This document shows positions 7,922-16,502 of a stretch of DNA of 64,000 nucleotides, in pieces; the first letter of the stretch is position 1, and every line of letters begins with the position of its first letter. Below the pieces are notes generated by a model. The model ran no database searches. It was not told the origin of the DNA and saw nothing but the letters and a program-made list of their open reading frames with translations. This DNA comes from Lewinella sp. IMCC34183 (GTDB lineage Bacteria > Bacteroidota > Bacteroidia > Chitinophagales > Saprospiraceae): contig NZ_QMEM01000001.1 in NCBI RefSeq assembly GCF_003390915.1, positions 124,001 through 188,000 on the forward strand, read 5' to 3'. A program made the translations under genes and the position numbers.

Positions 7922-9319
7922 ATGGCTTACGATCTTATCGTTGTCGGTAGCGGTCCCGGCGGATACGTGGCCGCCATCCGTGCCGCTCAGTTAGGAATGA
8001 AAGTAGCCGTCGTGGAGCGCGAAAGCCTCGGCGGCATCTGCCTCAACTGGGGCTGTATCCCCACGAAGGCCCTCCTGAAGAGCGCCCAGGTTTTTGAATA
8101 CATCAGCCACGCCGGCGACTACGGTATCACCGTGGCCGAGCCGCAGGCCGATTTCGAGAAAATGATCGGGCGCAGCCGCGGCGTCGCCGACGGCATGAGC
8201 AAGGGCATCAACTTCCTGTTCCGCAAGAACAAGATCGAGGTACTCAACGGTACCGGCAAACTTATCCGCGGCAAGAAAGTGGAAGTGACCGACGAGAACG
8301 GCAAGGCCACCACCTACGACGCCGAGCACATCATCGTCGCCACCGGTACCCGGGCCCGGCAATTGCCCAACCTGGAGATCGACGGCAAAAAGATCATCGG
8401 CTACCGCGAAGCCATGACGCTCCCCGAACAGCCCAAGCGGATGGTCGTGGTCGGTGCCGGCGCCATCGGGGTCGAGTTTGCCTACTTCTATAGCAGCATC
8501 GGTACGGAGGTGACCATCGTCGAGTACATGGAGCAGGGCCTGGTGCCCCGGGAAGATGCCGACGTGAGCAAGGAGCTGACCAAGATCTACAAGAAGAAGG
8601 GCATCAAGACCCTCGCCAACACCAGTGTCGAGAAGGTCGACACTTCCGGCGATATGCTCAAGGTGACCACCAAGAACCGCAAGACCGGTAAGGAAGAGGT
8701 CATCGAGTGCGACATCGTCCTCTCCGCCGCCGGCGTCACCCCCAATACCGAGAACATCGGACTGGAAGACCTGGGCGTCGAAACCGAGCGCGGCATCGTG
8801 CAGGTCGACGACATGTACCGCACCAACGTTCCCGGCATCTACGCGATCGGTGACATCGTCCCCGGCCCCGCCCTGGCCCACGTCGCCAGTGCCGAAGGCA
8901 TCATCTGCGTCGAGAATATCGCCGGCCTCAACCCCGAGCCCCTGGACTACGGCAACATTCCCGGCTGTACCTACTGCTCGCCCGAGGTAGCCAGCGTCGG
9001 GTACACCGAGGAAGCCGCCCGCGAGGCCGGCTACGAGATCAAGGTGGGCAAATTTCCCTTCAGCGCCTCCGGCAAGGCCAGCGCCGCCGGAGCCAAGGAA
9101 GGCTTCGTCAAGGTGATCTTCGACGCCAAGTACGGCGAGTGGCTCGGCGCCCACATGATCGGCGCCAACGTCACCGAAATGATCGCCGAGGTCGTCGCCA
9201 GCCGCAAACTGGAAACGACCGGCCACGAAATCATCAAAACCGTCCACCCGCACCCCACGATGAGCGAGGCGGTGATGGAGGCAGCGGCGGCGGCCTACGA
9301 TGAGGTGATCCACCTGTAA
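7922..9319 (+). CDS. lpdA: dihydrolipoyl dehydrogenase (E3)
   Basis: FAD-dependent disulfide reductase that reoxidises dihydrolipoamide of the pyruvate/2-oxoglutarate dehydrogenase complexes and makes NADH. Visible are the FAD-binding GSGPGGYVAA, the redox disulfide Cys40/Cys45 in GGICLNWGCIPTK, the NAD-binding GAGAIGVEFA, the FAD-contacting YAIGD, and the C-terminal active-site HPHPTMSEA. The length of 465 residues is standard. The frame opens with TTG at 7916, but ATG 7922 is the natural start. No E1 or E2 gene is beside it. A long minus-strand reading frame opposite it is a codon-bias shadow. Confidence 0.96.
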   Translation: MAYDLIVVGSGPGGYVAAIRAAQLGMKVAVVERESLGGICLNWGCIPTKALLKSAQVFEYISHAGDYGITVAEPQADFEKMIGRSRGVADGMSKGINFLFRKNKIEVLNGTGKLIRGKKVEVTDENGKATTYDAEHIIVATGTRARQLPNLEIDGKKIIGYREAMTLPEQPKRMVVVGAGAIGVEFAYFYSSIGTEVTIVEYMEQGLVPREDADVSKELTKIYKKKGIKTLANTSVEKVDTSGDMLKVTTKNRKTGKEEVIECDIVLSAAGVTPNTENIGLEDLGVETERGIVQVDDMYRTNVPGIYAIGDIVPGPALAHVASAEGIICVENIAGLNPEPLDYGNIPGCTYCSPEVASVGYTEEAAREAGYEIKVGKFPFSASGKASAAGAKEGFVKVIFDAKYGEWLGAHMIGANVTEMIAEVVASRKLETTGHEIIKTVHPHPTMSEAVMEAAAAAYDEVIHL

Positions 9320-9362
9320 GCAAAAAGCCTGCTGTCGGTCGACCACCGACAACAGCCAGCGA

Positions 9363-9426
9363 GGGCTTCACCGGGGAGCAGAAGATCCTTCGATCTCTAT
9401 GCAATCTCGGTGAAGCCCTTTTTTTC
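9363..9426 (+). terminator. Rho-independent terminator after lpdA
   Basis: Arms GGGCTTCACCG (9363-9373) and CGGTGAAGCCC (9408-9418) pair perfectly and are followed by eight T. The 34-base loop contains a nested AGATC/GATCT hairpin. A second small hairpin (TGTCGGT/ACCGACA) lies just after the lpdA stop. Confidence 0.88.
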
Positions 9427-9448
9427 TTTTCCCCGCCACCGGACAAGG

Positions 9449-9483
9449 AAAAAGCCCCGCCGGACCTGGTCCGACGGGGCTTT
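9449..9483 (-). terminator. Rho-independent terminator after rpmE2
   Basis: On the minus strand AAAGCCCCG pairs with CGGGGCTTT and T residues follow. It sits about 20 bases after the rpmE2 stop. The sequence also has a weak T run on the plus strand, so it could act in both directions. Confidence 0.8.
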
Positions 9484-9504
9484 ACATTTTTCGGGGCGAA
9501 GAGA

Positions 9505-9825
9505 CTAGGCCTCTTCGGTCTTGGCTTCCGCTTCGGGCTGTGCCTCGGCCTCGGGCTCGTCGATCTTCTTGGCGAAGCGGCTCTTGCCGAACTTCTTGTT
9601 GAACTTGTCGATCCGGCCGGCGGTGTCGACGAACTGCATCTTGCCCGTGAAGAAGGGGTGGCTCTCGCTGGAGATCTCCAGCTTGATGAGGGGGTATTCC
9701 TTACCGTCTTCATAGGTGTCGGTGTCGCGGGTCTTGGCGCACGACTTGCCGAGCCAGTCGACGTTGGCGTTGATGTCACGGAAAATCACCGTGCGGTAGG
9801 ATTCGGGGTGCAGTTCCTTTTGCAT
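9505..9825 (-). CDS. rpmE2: 50S ribosomal protein L31, type B
   Basis: Ribosomal protein L31 of the zinc-independent B type: the CxxC zinc ligands of the A type are absent and the core HPFFTGKMQFVDTAGR is conserved. The core ends at about residue 87; the last ~20 residues are an acidic, Ala/Glu-rich tail (EPEAEAQPEAEAKTEE) beyond the usual end. An A-rich stretch just before the ATG takes the place of a Shine-Dalgarno sequence, as in other Bacteroidota ribosomal genes. The gene is monocistronic with its own terminator. Confidence 0.95.
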   Translation of the reverse strand: MQKELHPESYRTVIFRDINANVDWLGKSCAKTRDTDTYEDGKEYPLIKLEISSESHPFFTGKMQFVDTAGRIDKFNKKFGKSRFAKKIDEPEAEAQPEAEAKTEEA

Positions 9826-9878
9826 CGCTTTTTATTTTTAGGAGCGCAAAGGTAAGGAATCTTTCGGACTTCCAAGCA

Positions 9879-9912
9879 TTTGTTCGTACTTCCGGCGGAC
9901 CCCGTATCTTCG
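9879..9912 (+). promoter_or_regulatory. Bacteroidota promoter for the lamin-tail protein, predicted leaderless
   Basis: TTTG (9879-9882), a 22-base spacer, then TATCTTCG (9905-9912). The GTG start of the next gene is at 9917, four bases after the -7 element, about where transcription should begin. This is the best-formed promoter I found. Confidence 0.55.
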
Positions 9913-9916
9913 CCGT

Positions 9917-11548
9917 GTGCGATCTTACCTGATTCCGCTGGTTTTTTGCTGCCTCTGTGTTGCTTCCTCGGGTGCCCAATCCCTGCAAGTTACCGAGTTC
10001 ATGCCTGATCCGAACCCCCCGGTGGGACTGCCGGAGGCCGAGTATATCGAGCTGTACAATCCGGGGCCGACGGCCATTTCCCTGGAGGGCGTCGCGGTAG
10101 CCAGCGGCGGGCGGGCGGTAGCCGCGGGTGCGGGGTTTCCACCCCTGGATCCTGATGAATACGTGGTTCTGGTCCGGGAACCGTTCGTGGATGGCTTCGC
10201 GTCGCTCGGTATCCGCGTGCTGCCCCTGGCCCTTCCTACCCTTAGCAACGCGGGCGACGCGATCACCCTGTTGCTAGACGGCGATACCCTGGTGCACTTA
10301 ACCTATACTGCCGAGTGGTACCACGATCCAGCCCGCGACGGCGGGGGCTACAGCCTCGAGTATACCGGGAGCGGCGATCCGGCATGCGGCGGCAACTGGC
10401 GGGCCAGCCCCGCCCCCGCGGGCGGTACCCCGGGCCGCCCGAACGCCGCGTACGGGATGCGCGCCGATACGCTGCCACCGCGCCTCCTGAACGCGACCCT
10501 CACGGAGTCCGGCGCCAAAATTCGTTTCGACGAAACTCTGGTGGCACCGCCCTTCTTTTCGCTCGATGACCGTCTGGTATCGGCGAACCCCGTCGGAGAC
10601 CGGGACTACTTCGTTCCGTTCGCGCCGGTCCGGGGGACGGTCTACGCCCTCACAATTCTGGCCGACTACGGCGACTGCGCGGGGAACTTTGCCGAACGCG
10701 ACACGATCCTGCCGCTGTTGCTCGCCGACCCGCCCGGTCCGGGTGAGGTGTACATCAGTGAGCTACTCTTCGATCCCGTGGCCGGTGGCAGTGACTTCGT
10801 GGAATTGTACAACCCCGGTCCCGGAGCGTACGCGCTCACCGGTCTCACGGTCAGCAACCCGAAATCCAGCAGCCGGCCCGTCATCCTTACCACCGGCCGC
10901 TTCATCGCAGCGGAGGAGTATCTGGTGCTTACGCCGGACCCGGATTACGTCCGGCGCAGTTACCCGGGCGTCGACCCCGAACGCCTGGTCACCACCGATC
11001 TGCCGGCCCTGCCCAACGAATCCGGTGCCATCGAACTGCTGGCCCCGGATGGCACCCTGATCGATGCCGTGGACTACACCGCCACGGATCACTCGCCCCT
11101 GCTCCGCTCGGTGGAGGGAGTGACGCTGGAGCGCGAGCCGGGCGGCGATTGGAGCTCAGCGGCGGCCGCGGCCGGTTACGGTACCCCTACCCAGCCCAAT
11201 TCGCAGTCGGCAGGAGGTGGTAGTACATCCACCGTGGTCCTCACCGCACAGGAGACCGTATTCACCCCCGACGGCGATGGCTACCAGGACAACTACTTAA
11301 TAGATTACCGGGAAGCACCGGCGGGCAGTCTGGCCCGGCTGCTGGTCTACGACCTCGACGGGCGGCGGGTGGCAGATACGCCGGCTGCCGACCTGCTGGC
11401 GCGGAGCGGGCAACTTAGCTGGGACGGTAGCGACGCCACCGGCGTACCGGTAGTTCCGGGGCCCTACGTGGTACTGGTAGAGGTATTTACGCCCGATGGA
11501 CTCTCCGAATCCTTCAAACTGGTGGCCGTGGTCGCCGGCGCGCGATGA
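9917..11548 (+). CDS. secreted lamin-tail-domain protein with FlgD-like C-terminal Ig domain
   Basis: A 543-residue exported protein starting at GTG with a signal peptide ending near residue 20 (SSGAQS). It has two lamin-tail (LTD) domains, recognised by VTEFMPDP...EYIELYNPG (residues ~25-140) and ISELLFDP...DFVELYNPG (residues ~278-420). The last ~110 residues (FTPDGDGYQDN...YDLDGRRV...WDGSDATGVPVVPGPYVV) form a FlgD/CHU_C-like Ig fold, often found at the end of gliding or type IX secretion cargo. No enzyme domain is seen, so it is probably a surface or matrix protein. The next gene overlaps by 4 bp. Confidence 0.82.
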   Translation: MRSYLIPLVFCCLCVASSGAQSLQVTEFMPDPNPPVGLPEAEYIELYNPGPTAISLEGVAVASGGRAVAAGAGFPPLDPDEYVVLVREPFVDGFASLGIRVLPLALPTLSNAGDAITLLLDGDTLVHLTYTAEWYHDPARDGGGYSLEYTGSGDPACGGNWRASPAPAGGTPGRPNAAYGMRADTLPPRLLNATLTESGAKIRFDETLVAPPFFSLDDRLVSANPVGDRDYFVPFAPVRGTVYALTILADYGDCAGNFAERDTILPLLLADPPGPGEVYISELLFDPVAGGSDFVELYNPGPGAYALTGLTVSNPKSSSRPVILTTGRFIAAEEYLVLTPDPDYVRRSYPGVDPERLVTTDLPALPNESGAIELLAPDGTLIDAVDYTATDHSPLLRSVEGVTLEREPGGDWSSAAAAAGYGTPTQPNSQSAGGGSTSTVVLTAQETVFTPDGDGYQDNYLIDYREAPAGSLARLLVYDLDGRRVADTPAADLLARSGQLSWDGSDATGVPVVPGPYVVLVEVFTPDGLSESFKLVAVVAGAR

Positions 11549-12102
11549 CGGTAGACTACGCAGTCTTCGACCTGATCAACCGGCAGGCGGCAAACCCCTT
11601 CCTGGATGCCGTTGTGCCCGTGTACCGCGACAAGCTGACCTGGATCCCCCTCTATGCGGGCCTGCTCTGGCTGATTTACCGCCGGATGGGACTCCGGGAC
11701 ACGGTCTACCTGCTGCTCTGCATCGGAGTGGTCATCGCCGTTGCGGACCAGGTTGCCGCCTCCGTGCTCAAACCGTGGGTGGGGAAATTGCGACCCTGTG
11801 CCGATCCCCTGCTGGAGGGTCGGGTGCGTAGCTTGGTTCCCTGCGGCGGCAAGTTCACCTTTCCCAGCAACCACGCCACGAATCATTTCGCCCTGGCTAC
11901 GGTGCTGGCCATGACCCTGGTGCGGCGCTGGTACTGGCAGGTGGTGCTGTTTCTCTGGGCGGCAAGTATTGCGCTCGCCCAGGTGTACGTGGGCAAGCAT
12001 TTTCCGGTGGACGTACTCGCCGGTGCCTCGCTCGGGACGGCGCTGGGCATCGTAGGTGTCTGGATCCTTCGGCATGTTACCTCCCGCGAACCCGTAACCT
12101 AA
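11545..12102 (+). CDS. PAP2-family membrane phosphatase
   Basis: A 185-residue integral membrane phosphatase of the PAP2/undecaprenyl-diphosphatase family; the substrate is probably a lipid (pyro)phosphate. The three motifs are in order: K76-x6-R83-P84, PSNH with catalytic His110, and H152-x3-D156. In the third motif the conserved Ser-Arg before the His is Ala145-Gln146. About five hydrophobic segments are visible. It starts in the stop codon of the lamin-tail gene (ATGA overlap), so it is co-translated. Lipid A phosphatase or undecaprenyl-diphosphatase are both possible. Confidence 0.85.
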   Translation: MTVDYAVFDLINRQAANPFLDAVVPVYRDKLTWIPLYAGLLWLIYRRMGLRDTVYLLLCIGVVIAVADQVAASVLKPWVGKLRPCADPLLEGRVRSLVPCGGKFTFPSNHATNHFALATVLAMTLVRRWYWQVVLFLWAASIALAQVYVGKHFPVDVLAGASLGTALGIVGVWILRHVTSREPVT

Positions 12103-12141
12103 GGGCGGCACGTGACGTTTGCGTTAGCTCACCCGCTCACT

Positions 12142-12873
12142 ATGACTCTCTGGCAGTATGCTCTTTTGTTTTCCACGGCCATCCTCGGCGGAGGGATCGC
12201 CCTGCTCGGCGACGAGCGTTTTCGTCGGGCCCTGCCGGTACTGCTTTCCTTTAGCGGGGCATATTTATTAGGTATCGCGGCCCTCGAGCTAATACCTGAC
12301 GTTTTCGGCGAGGGGTCGACCACGGCGGGCCTTTGGTTATTGCTGGGCTTTTTCGTCCAGCTCCTGCTGGAAGGACTGAGCCAGGGCGTAGAGCACGGCC
12401 ACGTTCACGCCCACCGGGGGCAGGGTACGGGCTTTGCCCTCGGGATCATGTTCGGATTGGGGGTTCACGCTTTCCTGGAGGGCCTTCCGCTCGGTGCCGG
12501 TGCGGTGGTGCCGGCGGGGCACGCCCCCCACGTACACGACGCTCACCTGCTGTACGGGATCGCCCTGCACAAACTGCCGGCCGCCTTTGCCCTCGGACTG
12601 CTGCTGCGCGGGTCGGGGTACAGTAAGGGGTTTGTGTGGACGTGCTTGGCAATATTTGGAATGATGTCGCCCGTTGGCGCCGTATTTGCCGAGACGCTGA
12701 GCATCAACCCGGTATGGCGGGCCCGCATCCTTGCCCTCGTAGTGGGTAGTTTCCTGCATATCTCCACTACTATTCTCTTCGAGGCCGACGGCTCGCACCG
12801 GCATGGCGTATCGTTCGTAAAATTGCTGATTATCGTGGCCGGTATGGGCGTAGCTTACCTCACCGTTCACTGA
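12142..12873 (+). CDS. ZIP-family divalent metal transporter
   Basis: A 243-residue inner-membrane protein with about eight hydrophobic segments. Metal-binding helices are visible in HAFLEGLPLGAG and GIALHKLPAAFALG, the Zrt/Irt-like signature of TM4 and TM5. A His-rich loop (HGHVHAH) comes before them and another (HAPHVHDAH) lies between them. It likely imports zinc or iron. ATG 12142 was chosen; GTG 12112 would add ten non-hydrophobic residues. It follows the PAP2 gene at short distance and precedes an EamA transporter, possibly one transcript. A second ZIP protein at 60246-61070 belongs to another branch. Confidence 0.85.
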   Translation: MTLWQYALLFSTAILGGGIALLGDERFRRALPVLLSFSGAYLLGIAALELIPDVFGEGSTTAGLWLLLGFFVQLLLEGLSQGVEHGHVHAHRGQGTGFALGIMFGLGVHAFLEGLPLGAGAVVPAGHAPHVHDAHLLYGIALHKLPAAFALGLLLRGSGYSKGFVWTCLAIFGMMSPVGAVFAETLSINPVWRARILALVVGSFLHISTTILFEADGSHRHGVSFVKLLIIVAGMGVAYLTVH

Positions 12874-12889
12874 ACCCGCGCTCCGCCGC

Positions 12890-13792
12890 ATGAAGCGTTC
12901 CACTCCACTATCCGCCCGTACCATCGGGATCCTGTGCCTGCTGCTGGGGGCGGTGCTCTTCAGTTCCAAAGGGGTGGTGATCAAGCTGGCCTACGCCTAC
13001 GGCGTCAGCAGCATCAGCCTGCTGGGACTGCGGATGATCTTTTCCCTCCCCCTGTTCCTGCTCATCGGCTACGCGCGGAGGAAGCCTGGACGCCCGCCCC
13101 TCGGACGGCGCGATCTGGTCACGATCCTCCTCCTCGGGGTAGTCGGGTATTACCTGGCGAGCTACACCGACTTCCTGGGGCTCCGGTACATCACGGCCGG
13201 TATGGAGCGGGTGATCCTGTTCACCTATCCGACGCTAGTGCTGATTATCCAGCGCGTGATCTTCGGCACACGGATCCGACCGGTGCAGTGGGCCGCCACG
13301 GCGATGTGCTACCTGGGCATCGTGATCGCCTTCAGCGGGTCGGACCTTTCGGCGGGCAGCGACTTCCTGAAGGGGGCGGGGCTCGTATTTCTCAGCGCAT
13401 TGCTCTACGGCAGCTACATCATTGGCAGCGGGCGGCTGGCCCCCCGGCTGGGTAACGTACGGTTCACCAGTCTGGCCCTCATCACCTCTTCCGTAGCCGT
13501 GATCACCCACGTGACGGTGAGCAGCGAACCGCTGTTCGGACTGCCCACGGCGGTGTATGCCTACGCGGTGCTTATGGCGGTAGCCTGTACGGTCATTCCG
13601 AGTTACCTGGTCACGGAGGGCGTGAAGCGGCTGGGGGCCGGCGACGCGGCCATCGTCGGTGCCGTGGGGCCGGTAGCCACGATCGTACTCGAATACTACC
13701 TCCTCGGCGAGCACATCAACCTGCTGCAGGGGGCGGGCGCCGCCCTGATCATCGGGGGAGTCGTGGTAATCGGCCGCAGCAAGGGGTGGTAA
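12890..13792 (+). CDS. EamA/DMT-superfamily transporter
   Basis: A 300-residue protein with ten predicted membrane segments arranged as two repeated EamA units. The first includes SSKGVVIKLAYAYG and the second closes with GAVGPVATIVLEYYLLGE. Such proteins export or import small metabolites; the substrate cannot be told from sequence. It starts 16 bases after the ZIP gene and probably belongs to the same transcript. Confidence 0.87.
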   Translation: MKRSTPLSARTIGILCLLLGAVLFSSKGVVIKLAYAYGVSSISLLGLRMIFSLPLFLLIGYARRKPGRPPLGRRDLVTILLLGVVGYYLASYTDFLGLRYITAGMERVILFTYPTLVLIIQRVIFGTRIRPVQWAATAMCYLGIVIAFSGSDLSAGSDFLKGAGLVFLSALLYGSYIIGSGRLAPRLGNVRFTSLALITSSVAVITHVTVSSEPLFGLPTAVYAYAVLMAVACTVIPSYLVTEGVKRLGAGDAAIVGAVGPVATIVLEYYLLGEHINLLQGAGAALIIGGVVVIGRSKGW

Positions 13793-13804
13793 AACATTTT
13801 GTTT

Positions 13805-13812
13805 TATCTTCG
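13805..13812 (+). promoter_or_regulatory. -7 element (TATCTTCG) upstream of radA
   Basis: Same octamer as before lpdA and the lamin-tail gene, 21 bases before the radA ATG. No clear TTTG box stands upstream at the right distance. Confidence 0.4.
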
Positions 13813-13833
13813 CGGCAGTAGCAAATCTCGCCC

Positions 13834-15243
13834 ATGGCCAAAGTTAAAGTCGCCTTCTTCTGTACGAATTGCGGAGCCGAAACCCCGAAGTGGATGGGTC
13901 AGTGTCCTTCCTGCAAAGCCTGGAATACCCTCGTGGAAGAGAAGGTCGTCAAAACGAAGAACGATCGCCTCGATAACCAGCCCGACTGGCGTAGTGTGGG
14001 CAACGGGGCCGCCGCCGCGGCGGCCGGTCCGATCGGGAAAGGCCCCAAGCCCGTACGCCTTGACGAGGTGACCGCCGGCGAGGTGCAGCGGTTCATCGCC
14101 CCCGACCGGGAGCTCAACCGGGTACTCGGTGGCGGTATCGTACCGGGCAGCATAGTCCTCTTCGGGGGGCAACCGGGGATCGGTAAGTCGACCCTGCTGC
14201 TGCAACTGGCGCTCCGCACCGACAAGCGGGTGCTCTACGTGAGCGGGGAGGAGAGCGAGGAACAGATCAAGATGCGGGCCGACCGCATCGGCGGATCGAT
14301 GGAAAACTGCTACCTGCTCACGGAGACCAACACCGACAAGCTGCTGAAGCACGCCGCCAATCTGAAGCCCGACCTGGTGATCGCCGATTCGATCCAGACG
14401 CTCAGCAGCCCCCACGTGGAAAGCATGGCCGGCACCGTCAGTCAGGTGCGGGAGTGCGCCGCCGAACTGCAACGCTTCGCCAAGGAGAGCGGTATCCCGG
14501 TGTTTCTCATCGGCCACATTACCAAAGAAGGTAGCATCGCCGGACCTAAGCTGCTGGAACACATCGTGGATGCGGTCCTCCAGTTTGAGGGCGACCGCAA
14601 CTACACCTACCGCATTTTGCGCACGCTTAAAAATCGCTTCGGATCCACCGACGAGCTCGGTATCTACCAGATGGAGGCCGCCGGACTACGTGAAGTGTCC
14701 AACCCCAGCGAGTTGCTGCTCAGCGAGCGCGACGAGAACCTCTCCGGTTCGGCCGTCTGCGCCACCCTGGAGGGGATGCGGCCGATGTTGATCGAGGTGC
14801 AGGCGCTGGTCAGCACTGCGGTGTACGGCACGCCGCAGCGCAGCGCTACGGGCTTCGACCTGCGTCGGCTGTCGATGCTGCTGGCCGTACTGGAGAAGCG
14901 GGCGGGCCTGTCGCTGGGTAATCAGGATGTTTTCCTGAATATCGCGGGCGGACTGCGGGTCGACGATCCGGCCATCGACCTATCGATCATCGCGGCCCTG
15001 CTTTCTTCGGCACAGGATGTCATGGTGTCTCCGGAACTCTGCTTCGCCGGGGAGGTGGGCCTGAGCGGCGAGATCCGGGCGGTGACCCGAATCGAACAGC
15101 GCATCCAGGAGGCGGACCGACTGGGCTTCCGGGGCATCTACGTCAGCAAGTACAACACGAAGGGACTGGATCCGGACCGGTACAGCATTCGTATTCATAC
15201 GGTATCCACCGTACGGGAGCTGTTCGAGGAGCTGTTTGCCTAG
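13834..15243 (+). CDS. radA: DNA repair protein RadA
   Basis: RecA-like ATPase that helps branch migration in homologous recombination. The N-terminal zinc finger is complete (Cys10, Cys13, Cys24, Cys27). The Walker A is GGQPGIGKST, the RadA-specific KNRFGSTDELG motif is intact, and the C-terminal Lon-protease-like domain ends the protein. The length of 469 is normal. Its last 4 bp overlap the end of the convergent HlyD-type gene. Confidence 0.96.
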   Translation: MAKVKVAFFCTNCGAETPKWMGQCPSCKAWNTLVEEKVVKTKNDRLDNQPDWRSVGNGAAAAAAGPIGKGPKPVRLDEVTAGEVQRFIAPDRELNRVLGGGIVPGSIVLFGGQPGIGKSTLLLQLALRTDKRVLYVSGEESEEQIKMRADRIGGSMENCYLLTETNTDKLLKHAANLKPDLVIADSIQTLSSPHVESMAGTVSQVRECAAELQRFAKESGIPVFLIGHITKEGSIAGPKLLEHIVDAVLQFEGDRNYTYRILRTLKNRFGSTDELGIYQMEAAGLREVSNPSELLLSERDENLSGSAVCATLEGMRPMLIEVQALVSTAVYGTPQRSATGFDLRRLSMLLAVLEKRAGLSLGNQDVFLNIAGGLRVDDPAIDLSIIAALLSSAQDVMVSPELCFAGEVGLSGEIRAVTRIEQRIQEADRLGFRGIYVSKYNTKGLDPDRYSIRIHTVSTVRELFEELFA

Positions 15244-16499
15244 AACCCCGACAGTAGTCGGGTAAGCAGCCGTTGGCGGTCGATGATGACGGTAGCTTCC
15301 CCCTGCAGGAAGGGATCGGCCGGGATGGTCTGGCCGGTGCTGGTTACCAACCCCCCGGGAAAGGTGATGCGCACGGGAAGCTTGCCGTCGGCGGGAACCA
15401 TGCCGACCTCCGCGACCCGGCCCTCAACGGAGCCGTATTCCAGGGCCGGCCACTTGGGAAAGGCTATGACCACGCGCTGTCCCGCTTCCACGCGTCCGCT
15501 GCCGCGCACGTCTAGGTCCATGCGTCCCACGGTGGTACCTGCGTCACGCGGCAGTACGGTAGCCAACAGCTTGCCTTCCGCGACGTAGGTCCCCTCCCGC
15601 ACCTCGGGACTGAGGATCACGCGACCCGCCACCGGGCTTTCGGTAGTATAGTTGCGTTTCCAGCGAAGCAGGGCACCGTGCAGGTCATCGTAGGCCGTTC
15701 GCAGTTCGATGGCCGCCTGGCTGCTGCTGCCCTGCTGCCCGGACCGGTAACTTTCGATCTGGTTGCGCATGAGTTCGCTCGCGAAATTGGTGGAGCGCAG
15801 GTTGCCGGTAGTGCGCTGTAGGTCCTCCTCCGCCCGTTCCAGGCGCTCGCGCGCCGCGGTGAGCCGTTCGGTGTAGGCAACTCCGTTGCTGGAAAGCTCC
15901 TCTTCCCGCGCGAGTTCCACCCGGGCGGTGACCACCTGGTCCTTGAGTTGTTCCTGCCGGGAGCGCAGCGCCTTCACGTCGCGCTCGTTGCGGGCGATCA
16001 TGGCTTGCAGCTCGGTGGAGGTGTAGGCGTCGAGGCGGCGGGCCACGAGGTTCCGGTACAGTTCCTGCTTCTCCTGAAAGCGGTAGACCGCGTCCTGCAT
16101 TTCACCCAACACCAGGGTGGCGGGGATCTTGAGTTCAAGTAAGGTTGCGGGCTCCACGCCCGACTGACCGATCAGTTCGTCCTCCAGGTAAAGCACGTGC
16201 TCGAAGCGGGCCTCTCCACGGCGGGCGACCAGCAGGGTCTGACCGGCCTCGACCGTGTCGCCGCTCGCCACCATGACGCGCTGAATGTCAAAGTCCTGTT
16301 TGGCTTCCAGCCGGCGGGGCGGGTCGACGGTCGTCAGCTGAAGTTCCCCGCGCACGGTAGTGGGGTACTGGTAGTTGAGGGTAAGCAGCAGCAAGCCCAG
16401 GAATATGCCGGCGAGCATCCAGGTCCCGTTCCGCGTCAGCCAGGGGGCCGGCGTACCGATTATCTCGTTGACTTCCTGTGAGCGTTCGGTGGTGGACAT
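15240..16499 (-). CDS. HlyD-family membrane fusion protein of a type I-like exporter
   Basis: A 419-residue periplasmic adaptor. One N-terminal membrane segment (about residues 30-46) is followed by a split biotinyl-lipoyl-like domain, a long charged coiled-coil hairpin (residues ~110-270, rich in Glu/Arg/Leu), and a beta-barrel region (ESPVAGRVILSPEVREGTYV). It begins 3 bases after the stop of the peptidase-ABC exporter, so the two form one export machine; an outer-membrane TolC partner is not in the window. The partner gene defines the role; the cargo is unknown. Confidence 0.88.
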   Translation of the reverse strand: MSTTERSQEVNEIIGTPAPWLTRNGTWMLAGIFLGLLLLTLNYQYPTTVRGELQLTTVDPPRRLEAKQDFDIQRVMVASGDTVEAGQTLLVARRGEARFEHVLYLEDELIGQSGVEPATLLELKIPATLVLGEMQDAVYRFQEKQELYRNLVARRLDAYTSTELQAMIARNERDVKALRSRQEQLKDQVVTARVELAREEELSSNGVAYTERLTAARERLERAEEDLQRTTGNLRSTNFASELMRNQIESYRSGQQGSSSQAAIELRTAYDDLHGALLRWKRNYTTESPVAGRVILSPEVREGTYVAEGKLLATVLPRDAGTTVGRMDLDVRGSGRVEAGQRVVIAFPKWPALEYGSVEGRVAEVGMVPADGKLPVRITFPGGLVTSTGQTIPADPFLQGEATVIIDRQRLLTRLLSGF

Positions 16500-16502
16500 G
16501 GC

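Noticed and set aside
7991-9352. 453-residue reading frame on the minus strand opposite lpdA
   Set aside because: Its translation is low-complexity (Gly, Asp, Val, His), has no motif, and mirrors the codon bias of lpdA, which is certain.
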